Assembly (NCBI GenBank): GCA_963402885.1
Contig: OY727093.1
Coordinates: 17,613,036-17,677,035 of the forward strand
Source of the DNA: Antedon bifida
Taxonomy: Eukaryota > Echinodermata > Crinoidea > Comatulida > Antedonidae
Length of the DNA: 64,000 nucleotides
Direction: 5' to 3'
Both the position numbers and the translations under genes were made by a program. Shown here piece by piece: positions 1 through 11,000 of the stretch. Under the pieces are notes generated by a model that made no database searches, was not told the origin of the DNA, and saw nothing but the letters and a program-made list of their open reading frames with translations. The first letter of the stretch is position 1. Each line of letters starts with the position of its first letter.

Positions 1-50
1 CCGACCGACCGACCAACCGACCGACCAACCATCCGACCGAACGACATAAT
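1..50. repeat. CCGA-rich repeat module, copy 1
   Basis: Short (CCGACCGACCAA)-type tract followed by CGACATAATGA and a CGCGACT word. The same arrangement recurs at 1745-1811 and, inverted, at 6250-6312, so this is a dispersed module rather than a chance simple repeat. The copy is cut by the window edge. Confidence 0.6.
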
Positions 51-579
51 GACACGCGACTAAAAACGTATACAAAATGTCCGAATTCAGATTCAAAATT
101 AAGAATATATTGACGCTATAGAAGAATAGAGGATTTCTGTTATATAAAAGTTGTCTAGTTTCTAGACCTTATGCAATGTGTGAATGCCACATAAAAAATT
201 CAAACCATTTTAGTATACTGAAATGCTTCGTCTAGAGGGCGCATCAAATAGACTATTTATGACATGTACCTGATGCGAATAAATACAAGTAGGCTATGAA
301 TTATTAACATATTTTTTTATAAATATATGTCAAAGCTTCCGATGACATTGAGTAAAGCTACCGTGGTTAAATTTACCATTTTTAAAATCTACTGCGAACA
401 AAGCTTAAATTACATTGGTTGAAAAATGTTTCTACTTTTCAAGTCCAGTGTGAAGAAGGCTTAAGAACTCACTGTCAGTAGTATTATTATAATGTGAAAT
501 GGTAAAACGTATCACCGAGGTGCCTATGTGAGGAACTAATGCGTTTAATCCTCCATTTACAAATGTAACTTAAAACCCA

Positions 580-1503
580 GTGGCCGTATTCACCAATCAC
601 ACTTAAGTGAGATATTTCCCTTAAATCCTAAGAATTTCCCTTAAATCAAGAAAATATTAAGGGTTTCACTTAAGTGGTATTCACAAAGGGTTTAAGGTTA
701 AGGGAAACCCTTAACTTGGTCTATTTTCCCCTTAACTTTTAAGGGACCTCAGAGGTCCCTTAAAAGTTCCCTTAACTATTTAGTACCAGTTGTGCTGACG
801 ATTCTGTATGTGCGAGTACTATGCCTACTTGTAGATGGCCCCAGTCTAGACTAGGTAGAGATGCTAGGCCCCCTGTTGGTCTGCCCACTAACCGGCCTAG
901 GATTCATGTTTGGTTTGAGTAGCATCTAGGCCTAGGCCTAGACCTTTTTTGCTGATCCCCACCATACAAATTAGTCTATGGCTATACATTCATTTATTTG
1001 TTTTATTTTGAATGCCATTATTTATTCCCATTTCGTTGTAATAGAAATTATCCCCATTCTATTAGGCTAGAGGAGGTAGAAATGCTAGGCTCCCTGTTGG
1101 TCTGCCCAGTAACCAGCCTAGGATGCATATGCTTCAATACAGACAGGTTTAGGCCTACACAGAATGTTGGTTTGTTAGTAGCATCTAGGCTAGACCTATT
1201 TTTTTTTATCCTCATACAAATTATTCTAGGTTTAATATTTATTTACTTGTTTTTGTTTTGACTGCCATTTTCTTTTTATTGATCATCGTCCATACACTGT
1301 TCTCTTCATCCTCCCCGTCCTCCCAACCCCTTACTCTTTAAGTAAGTTTTACCCTTACATTAGGCTAAGTGTTTTCCTTAGGTAAGTGAATCCCTTAACT
1401 CATTTGTGAATACCCCTTAAGTGTTTCCCTTTGTTAATGGAATTCTTAAATTTTAAGGGTAAGTATTTCCCTTAGCCTAAGTGAGATTGGTGAATACGGC
1501 CAC
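580..1503. mobile_element. DNA-transposon-like element with ~19-bp terminal inverted repeats
   Basis: The ends 580-598 (GTGGCCGTATTCACCAATC) and 1485-1503 are reverse complements, and the match continues imperfectly inward through CTTAAG-rich sequence. The interior has many CCCTTAA/TTAAGGG words that can fold back, and two diverged direct copies of a ~150-bp segment at about 845-1020 and 1075-1270. The only long open frame (998-1261) looks non-coding. This is a non-autonomous element. I could not define its target-site duplication or superfamily. Confidence 0.75.
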
Positions 1504-1744
1504 ACTAACATAAGATAGACATACACTTTATAACTATGGAAGCTCACCTGCACATATATAAGTTGATAATAAATATAACATTTACATGGAATTGAAAAAG
1601 TATCTCAAAATTAACAAACAGAAGTCTTTCGTATAATATAGATGGCGTTGGATATCAATTCAATTGCTTTTGAAATATGGATACCAATACTTTGATACAT
1701 CATTATATCGTTTATTTCGAAAATCGACTGCACCTTATTGCCCT

Positions 1745-1811
1745 ACCGGCCGACCGACCAACAGACCGACCGACCAACCGACTGACATAATGATCTGTAG
1801 AGTCGCGTGCA
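1745..1811. repeat. CCGA-rich repeat module, copy 2
   Basis: A CCGACCGACCAA tract, then GACATAATGATCTGTAGAGTCGCGTGC. It matches the reverse complement of 6250-6312 including the TGTAGAGTCGCG part, and runs directly into the hairpin at 1810. Confidence 0.6.
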
Positions 1812-1890
1812 ATTTTTATTCGCGTTTAAACTCAACTCTGTAGTCGACATAGTGAACTACAGAGTTGAGTTTAAACGCGAATAAAAATTG
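1810..1890. repeat. Perfect 35-bp inverted repeat with 11-bp loop
   Basis: Arms 1810-1844 and 1856-1890 are exact reverse complements, separated by CGACATAGTGA. As DNA or RNA this would form a 35-bp uninterrupted stem. No T-tract or gene lies at its ends, so terminator function is not supported. It is probably part of a young fold-back element. Confidence 0.9.
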
Positions 1891-2165
1891 TTGAATAATT
1901 ATGCCATTTTATAGTCAAGTAATAATAGGTAGTCACTTTGACCAAAAATAGGATTGAAAAAAAGACAACATTTACCTAAAAAACTGTAAATTACAGCAAC
2001 ACATATTTTAATTGGCTGCCAGTTTTTGGTTAAATTCAATCGTTGATTTTGTCTTTTTCTTTTGTTTATTTTGTTTTCGTTTGTTTCCTATCGAAGTGAT
2101 TAACTTTTAAAACAATTTGAATTTTACAAATTGTATTCTTAATTTTTTCTTCTTATTTATGTCTG
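1891..2165. mobile_element. Diverged member of a MITE-like family (relatives at 13478 and 17646)
   Basis: Shares an ordered set of words with 13478-13808: a TAGTNNTTNACTTTGACC-like segment, GACCAAAAATNGGAT, TTACCTNAAAAA-CTG, and GAAGTGATTAACTTTT near the end. The 5' end is replaced by the hairpin and the 3' end has decayed. Non-coding. Confidence 0.45.
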
Positions 2166-2593
2166 TATATTTTTTATATTAATTAGCTTATCTTTTAAGG
2201 AAGTTTACTTGGCGAGTGGGTAAGTATATAACATCTTATTGGCTTATTGACAATAGTTTTTGCCTTATGTGGGTTCATCCCACTTTTATTTCCATCATGT
2301 GCATTTTATCATTTTAAATCTCGCATGCAAGAAACATGTGCATATTTACATATATGATAAATACAAATTTCACTAACTTATACATAAACATCTTACAAAA
2401 AACCCCCCAAAAAACACACATATAAAATGCAAATTTGTTTTGCTGTTTTACTTTATCATTTTGCAATTATCTATTCATTTAGTATCTCACTTAGTAGTTA
2501 TCATCTAGTTATAATACATATTTATATTTGATTTAGCCTAGTATTTTTGTTTTCTAAAAAAAAAAATAGTTTGTTTTAATGTAATAGGAAATT

Positions 2594-3863
2594 GGTTCCT
2601 GGACATACTGTTGAAGCGTATACTACACCCGTCCCTGGACATACTGTTAAAGCGTATTGCTGCACCCGTCCCTGGCCGGACATACTGTTAAAGCGTATTG
2701 CTGCACCCGTCCATTGACATTATGTTAAAGCGTATTGCTTCACCCATCCCTGGACATACTGTTAAATCCTATTGCTGCACCCGTCCCTGGACATACAGTT
2801 ACAGCGTATTGCTGCACCCGTCCCTGGACATACTGTTAAAGCGTATTGCTGCACCCGTCCCTGGACATAATGTTAAAGCGTATTGCTGCACCCGTCCCTG
2901 GACATACTGTTGAAGCGTATACTATACCCATCCTTGGACATACTGTTAAAGCGTATTGCTGCACCCGTCCCTGGACATTATGTTAAAGCGTATTGCTTCA
3001 CCCGTCTCTGGACATACTGTTAAATCGTATTGCTGCACCCGTCCCTGGACATACAGTTACAGCGTATTGCTGCACCCGTCCCTGGACATACTGTTAAATC
3101 GTATTGATGCACCCGTCCCTGGACATACTGTTAAATCGTATTGCTGCACCCGTCCCTGGACATACTGTTAAATTGTATTGCTGCACCCGTCCTGGACATA
3201 GGCCTACTGTTAAATCGTATTGCTGCACCCGTCCCTGGACATTATCTTAAAGCGTATACTACACCCGTCCCTGGACATACTGTTAAAGCGTATTGCTGCA
3301 CCCGTCCCTGGACATACTGTTAAAGCGTATTGCTGCACCCGTCCATTGACATTATGTTAAAGCGTATTGCTGCACCCGTCCATGGACATACTGTTAAATC
3401 GTATTGCTGCACCCGTCCCTGTTGGAAATACCGTTAAAGCGTATTGCTGCACCCGTCCCTGGACATTATCTTAAAGCGTATTACTGCACCCGTCCCTGGA
3501 CATACTGTTAAAGCGTATTGCTGCACCCGTCCATGGACATTATTATAAAGCGTATTGCTGCACCCGTCCCTGGACATACTGTTGAATCGTATTGCTGCAC
3601 CCGTCCCTGCTGGACATACCGTTAAAGCGTATTGCTGCACCCGTCCCTGGACATTATCTTAAAGCGTATTGCTTCCCCCGTCCCTGGACATACTGTTAAA
3701 TAGTATTGCTGCACCCGTCTCTGGACATAATGTTAAAGCGTATTGCTGCACCCGTCCCTGGACATACTGTTGAAGCGTATACTATACCCATCCTTGGACA
3801 TACTGTAAAAGCGTAGTGCTTCACCCGTCCCTGGACATACTGTTAAAGCGTATTGCTGCATCC
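2594..3863. repeat. 37-bp minisatellite, about 34 tandem copies
   Basis: Unit of 37 bp built around CATACTGTTAAAGCGTATTG and CTGCACCCGTCCCTGGA. Variants such as TGAAGCGTATACTAYACCC recur together (about 2905-2990 and 3770-3850), showing higher-order duplication inside the array. Because 37 is not a multiple of three the frame rotates every unit, so the MLHPSLDI-type open frames here are by-products. No other feature seen. Confidence 0.92.
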
Positions 3864-5002
3864 GATACTCGTACAGAAAATAAATTCTGGGAATCTGCAG
3901 TTTCTTGTCTCCTGACTATAACTTTCGGCATTTGTCTCTGTTGTTGTAGGCGTGTAAATAGACAGGTGCATTGTCTTCTTTACAATATTGAAATTGCGTA
4001 ATAGTGATCGATCGAGTTTAAAGTATCAAATACACGTTTGATCCATGATATTGATAAGTTGATATACGTAACGCTAACATAATCGATAGATCAACAATAC
4101 GAATATACCATTTTTGTTGCTGTATGGTTTATGTCTTATAATATACTATAATATATTTTACAAAAATGTATATTTTGTCAAAATTGATGTATGTTAATAA
4201 TCATTATTTCTCTATAAATATAACCTAGTATAACTATTATTAGATATTTCTAGTCAGAAATAAGTGATTTTATAGTGAAAACAAATTTGTTTCCCCAGGT
4301 AAAAATAATTTGTCCCAGAATTGTGATCAATAGATCGTGATCCGATTTGATGATTTATCTTTATAAATTATGTTTTTCAATCACATTCAACCGGATTTCA
4401 AAGTAGGCGGCTAGCAATTATTACTAGAGTGGTAAGTAACCTAATTTGAATTATACTTTTGAAAAGTTTTCTTCTTTTTTTTTTTACAGATTCTAATTTC
4501 AGTAAGAATTCTCACGATTTACTTACGATAAAGAAACTAAAAAATGGTATTTATCATACAGTACAATTATAGGTAAAAACATATACATTTTCATCTAAAA
4601 ATCAAGGGTATTAAATAAAATGTGTCTATAAGCAAATGTTGTATAACATCAATTAGTGTGATGTATTTTCCACCAAATATCAACAATAAAATTTGAATAG
4701 GCAAGACAGATGTTATAATTTAACTTATATTAAGAAAAAAATGATAAATAGTTAAATTTAACAAAAAACACATTGAATAAACTCGATTAAAAGATAAAAA
4801 ACTTGTATTGTCCAATATTCATTAAAAAATTAATACCGTTGGAAATGTGTTATTTGATACACTACTAAAATAACAGAAATGTACAGAACAAGTAAAAATT
4901 AAAAAAAAAGAAAAGTAAAATAGTGCATTTATATAATATCATATGACCCTCCAATAAAATGACAAGAATATACCAAGGTGTGTTATATTTTTTAAATTTT
5001 AG
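3864..5002. other. AT-rich intergenic stretch upstream of gene A
   Basis: No convincing coding region or structured repeat. It should contain the upstream non-coding exon and promoter of gene A, because a splice acceptor sits five bases before the start codon of that gene. I could not place that exon or a core promoter with any confidence. Confidence 0.4.
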
Positions 5003-5007
5003 AAACC

Positions 5008-8000
5008 ATGATTTGTTTCAAGGTAATCCTAATTACGGCGACATTTATGTCAATGGTATTCGCCAAACCGTTTATGAAAGGTAAGTAATAAGTTTAATAT
5101 TTAAGCTAAAGCTATTTAAGAATAAAAGTCATGTTTTGTAGTATTGTTCACAACAATTATTGAAGCTTAAAAGTTTCTTTTCTATCACTAGGAAGACCTT
5201 TTCATCTTTAAAATAGAGTTCATCTATCATTATTCGGTATCATTGTATTTGTCAATAGAAACATTATGGTTTCATTATTCATTGATCCAAATATCTCCCG
5301 TTCCCTAGAAATATCATTCGGTTCTTTTGGAATTAATTTGGTTGGTTCTCTCGGAACACTATAATATTTTGTTCTCACAGAAAACCATTCCGTTCTTTTG
5401 GAATATCATTTCGTTCTCTCGGAGCACTAGTCTGTTCTCACGAATTCCATTCGGTTCTGTTGGAATTTCAATTCGTTCTCTCGTAACATTATTCTGTTCT
5501 CACGGAATACCATTCCGTTCTTTTTCTTGAGAATATCATTTCGTTCTCTCGTAAAACAATATTCAGTTCTCACGGAATACTATTCCGTTCTTTCGGAATA
5601 TCACTTCGCTCTCTCGTAACACTATCCGTTCTCATGGAATACCAATACCATTCCGTTCTTTTTCTTGGGAATATCATTTCGTTCTCTCGGAACACTATTC
5701 TGTTCTCACGGGATACCATTCCGGTCTTTTGGAATCATTTTGTTCTCTGTTCCGGAATATAATTTTTCCCTGTCGAACATCATTTTCATGATCGAATGCA
5801 TGATTTAATATTCTATAATTTAATTTCCACAGGTTTCGGAACAATAAGATATTTCAAATATGAAAATTGCATATTTTATTATTTTTTAGCTACTTAAAAT
5901 TACGGTCGTGAGAAAATGAACTTTTCGTAGTCTGATTTCGATGAAATTAAAAATAATTGTTAAGCAATATCTTGTTGTTAATTAATCCTCGACGCAAACA
6001 TGTCGATAGAGCAAGCGTACGATTTCTACATGTCTATGTTTTGTTGTTAATCTTGATTTTTTTAAATGCCAACGGTATGGATTACCATCTCCAGCAAGCA
6101 GCGACCACGTGTCAGTCCTGCATTCCCGGACATGATTGTATTTTTTTTTTCAAAACAGATTATTTCAGCCTGTGCTACAATTAAATATGTAAGTGGCTAT
6201 ATCTTAAAACATTGTTAGAAAAACCCGTGAATATTTAGGTTATCATCTTTAGTCGCATGCAACGCGACTCTACAGCTAACTATGTCGGTCGGTTGGTCGG
6301 TCGGTCGGTCGGTAAACACTAACTTGAGCACGCGACTGCAGCCATCTATATGGCCTTGTTAATAAACAATTTTGGTTGAAAAAACATTTATAGAATTTCA
6401 TTTGCACATTTAACGTCAAAACTGATCGTGTTTACATTTAACGGCGTGATGATTGCACATTAGTGGATTATACATTTTTACAGATTTTCACATTTGAGGG
6501 TGCCATGTTTGCACAAACGTGGTTGTTCGCACAAATGTGACTTTCTGCACATTTTACGGTTCAACACACCGTTGATACGTATCCATCTATTCATTAATCT
6601 ATGCTTTCAAACAATGAGTTTCCAATTTATGTACGAAAAAAATCGCGTAGACGTATGATGTAGACTTCATGTAAGTGAAGATGTTCTAATAGATAATGTC
6701 AATCAATTCATTTCCTAAAAAAAACATTTTGTTCACTCAGAATATTTATATATGCGAATTATTCCATACCTATAAAATACAGAAATAAACACCTATTATA
6801 GTATAAGCAACAGTAAATTAGTGGATTCTAGGGATACAGTATCTAATTGGACCAATACCAGTATAGGCAAATTCCGTGATACAGGATCATATATGTTTCA
6901 TATGTAACACATATACCCTAACCTAATTAATTTAATGTCATACTGTATATGGAGATATACAGAACTAAAAATCGGTTGTTTACTTATTTTTTAGCCGCTG
7001 AGTATAATGCAGAGGCAAGGTACAAACTCGGTATGTACGATTATATAATTTATATTGTAAGAGAGATTGTTTGTCATACGCAATTTTCTAATGAACGCAT
7101 CCATACAAAATGACTGCAATATGTACTAGGAAGGTTTTAAATATTAGCTCCAAGTTTAAAATTTATCCCATTCCTATCTTACGAAAAACATTATGAACAA
7201 GTTTTGACAATGCTCGTTCTGCTTTACCGCTGAAATAAGTGGCGGTTATATCAATTTCGATACTTTAGACATGTGTTTCTTAAAACTGTAATATAAAAAC
7301 TGAATAATGGAAATAATTTCGGATGATTTAGAGATTTTTAAAAATCTATCATTTGTTGTTACAAATTTATATTTTATTTATTTCAGAAGTAAATTTCCAA
7401 GGTGACAGCGACACTGTTACAGCAGGTACCGTAATTATAATTATTAGGAAACATGATTTGTAATAAAACAAATGAAATTTATTAAAAGCATAAAAAATAT
7501 GCTATGAATTGTATATTAAATAATGTTATAATTGGACCATGATATTTTTTTGTATTTTACAGCAGCGGGCAGCACCACTGCTGCAGCAGGTAATTATATT
7601 ATGAAACATGATTTGTAATTAAGCAAATGAATTTGATTTAAAACATAAAAAGATGCTATGAATTGTATATCAAATAATGTTAATTGTTATAATTGGACTA
7701 TGATATTTCTTGTATTTTACAGCACCGGTCAGCACCACTGCGGCAGCAGAAGGTAATATTATCAGACGTGTTTTGTAATTACGCAAATGTAGTTTTTTAG
7801 GCTTTATAATGTGTTATAAACTTACTTATTGAATGATAAAGATATTATATTTTTGTTACCTCATAGAGCTCTGGAATATTGTCTGGAATACTAGGGAATG
7901 TAGCTGTACTTGTTATTTAAATTAATATTCTTTGTATTTTCTAATTTTAGGCAAAGGTAAATGACGACACGATTACGTATTGGATTCGCATGCTTCAACT

Positions 8001-11000
8001 TTCAATGAAATTTGAAAAAAAAACAATTCAAAATGAATAATGAAGTTGTATTAGTATATTTTGTATTATTTATATTGAACGTCTTTTTTCTAAAAAGAAA
8101 AAAAAATACATAGATATCCTTTAGTTAGGCCAATGATTTGCTGGTAAAAATATGCAAGATTGCGGTTTTGTTTTTCCAAATGAAGTTGTATTAGTATATT
8201 TTGTATTATTTATTTTGAACATCTTTTTTCTAAAAAGAAAAAAAAATACATAGATATCCTTTAGTTAGGCCAATGATTTGCTTGTAAAAATATGCAAGAT
8301 TGCGGTTTTGTTTTTAAAATTGTAATATAAAAAAATATCTATCATTTGTTGTTACAAATTTATATTTTATTTATTTCAGAAGTAAATTTCCAAGGTGACA
8401 GCGACACTGTTACAGCAGGTACCGTGTTTATAATTATTAGGAAACATGATTTGTAATAAAACAAACGAAATTTATTAAAAGCATAAAAAATATGCTATGA
8501 ATTGTATATCAAATAATGTTATAATTGGAGCATGATATTTTTTGTATTTTATAGCAGCGGGCAGCACCACTGCGGCAGCAGGTAATTATATTATGAAACA
8601 TGATTTGTAATTAAGCAAATGAATTTGATTTAAAACATAAAAAGATGCTATGAATTGTATATCAAATAATGTTAATTGTTATAATTGCACTATGATATTT
8701 GTTGTATTTTACAGCACCGGTCAGCACCACTGCGGCAGCAGAAGGTAATATTATCAGACGTATTTTGTAATTACGCAAATGTACTTTTTTCAGGCTTTAT
8801 AATGTGTTATAAACTTACTTATTGAATGATAAAGATATGATATTTTTGTTACCTCATAGAGCTCTGGAATATTGTCTGGAATACTATGGAATGTAGCTGT
8901 ACTTGTTATTTAAATTAATATTCTTTGTATTTTCTAATTTTAGGCAAAGGTAAATGACGACACGATTACGTATTGGATTCGCATGGTTCAACTTTTAATG
9001 AAATTTGAGAAAAAACCCAATTCAAAATGAATAATGAAGTTGTATTAGTATATTTTGTATTATTTATATTGAACGTCTTTTTTCTAAAAAGAAAAAAAAA
9101 CATACATAGATATCCTTTAGTTAGGCCAATGATTTGCTGGTAAAAATATTCAAGATTGTGGTTTTGTTTTTCAAAATGAAGTTGTATTAGTATATTTTGT
9201 ATTATTTATTTTGAACATCTTTTTCTAAAAAGAAAAAAAAACATAGATATCCTTTAGTTAGGCCAATGATTTTGGTAAAAATATGCAAGATTGCGGTTTT
9301 GTTTTTTAAAATTGTAATATAAAAAAATATCTATCATTTGTTGTTACAAATTTATATTTTATTTATTTCAGAAGTAAATTTTGAAGGTGACAGCGACACT
9401 GTTACAGCAGGTACCGTGATTATAATTATTAGGAAACATGATTTGTAATAAAACAAATGCAATTTATTAAAAGCATAAAAAATATGCTATGAATTGTATA
9501 TTAAATAATGTTATAATTGGACCATGGTATTTTTTGTATTTTATAGCAGCGGGCAGCACCACTGCTGCAGCAGGTAATTATATTATGAAACATGATTTGT
9601 AATTAAGCAAATGAATTTGATTTAAAACATAAAAAGATGCTATGAATTGTATATCAAATAATGTTAATTGTTATAATTGCACTATGATATTTGTTGTATT
9701 TTACAGCACCTGTCAGCACCACTGCGGCAGCAGAAGGTAATATTATCAGACGTATTTTGTAATTACGCAAATGTAGTTTTTTCAGGCTTTATAATGTGTT
9801 ATAAACTTACTTATTGAATGATAAAGATATGATATTTTTGTTACCTCATAGAGCTCTGGAATATTGTCTGGAATACTAGGGAATGTAGCTGTACTTGTTA
9901 TTTAAATTAATATTCTTTGTATTTTCTAATTTTAGGCAAAGGTAAATGACGACACGATTACGTATTGGATTCGCATGGTTCAACTTTCAATAAAATTTGA
10001 AAAAAAACCAATTCAAAATGAATAATGAAGTTGTATTAGTAAATTTTGTATTATTTATATTGAACGTATTTTTTCTAAAAAGAAAAAAAAAATACATAGA
10101 TATCCTTTAGTTAGGCCAATGATCTGGTGGTAAAAATATGCAAGATTGCGGGTTTGGTTTTTAAAATTGTAATATAAAAAAAAATATCTATCATTTGTTG
10201 TTACAAATTTATATTTTATTTATTTCAGAAGTAAATTTCCAAGGTGACAGCGACACTGTTACAGAAGGTACCGTGTTTATAATTATTAGGAAACATGATT
10301 TGAAATAAAACAAATGAAATTTATTAAAAGCATAAAAAATATGCTATGAATTGTATATCAAATAATGTTATAATTGGACCATGATATTTTTTGTCTTTTA
10401 CAGCAGCGGGCAGCACCACTGCGGCAGCAGGTAATTATATTATGAAACATGATTTGTAATTAAGCAAATGAATTTGATTTAAAGCATAAAAAGATGCTAT
10501 GAATTGTATATCAAATAATGTTAATTGTTATAATTGCACTATGATATTTGTTGTATTTTACAGCACCGGTCAGCACCACTGCGGCAGCAGAAGGTAATAT
10601 TATCAGACGTATTTTGTAATTACGCAAATGTAGTTTTTTTCAGGCTTTATAATTTGTTATAAACTTACTTATTGAATGATAAAGATATGATATTTTTGTT
10701 ACCTCATAGAGCTCTGGAATATTGTCTGGAATACTAGGGAATGTAGCTGTACTTGTTATTTAAATTAATATTCTTTGTATTTTCTGAATTTTGGGAAAGG
10801 TAAATGACGACACGATTACGTATTGGATTCGCATGGTTGAACTTTCAATAAAATTTGAAAAAAAAAACAATTCAAAATGAATAATGAAGTTGTATTAGTA
10901 TATTTTGTATTATTTATATTGAACGTCTTTTTTCTAAAAAGAAAAAAAAATACATAGATATCCTTTAGTTAGGCCAATGATCTGGTGGTAAAAATATGCA

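Noticed and set aside
2698..3640. Open frames with repeated MLHPSLDI-like peptides on both strands
   Set aside because: By-products of the 37-bp tandem repeat; the frame rotates each unit.
5957..6184. 75-residue open frame containing TTCQSCIPGHDC in gene A intron 1
   Set aside because: The Cys motif is short, no splice sites suit it, and the composition is that of flanking intron.
6131..6189. Possible extra gene A micro-exon after a poly-T tract (CCTGTGCTACAATTAAATAT before GTAAGT)
   Set aside because: It would end in phase 0, breaking the strict phase-1 pattern of every other exon.
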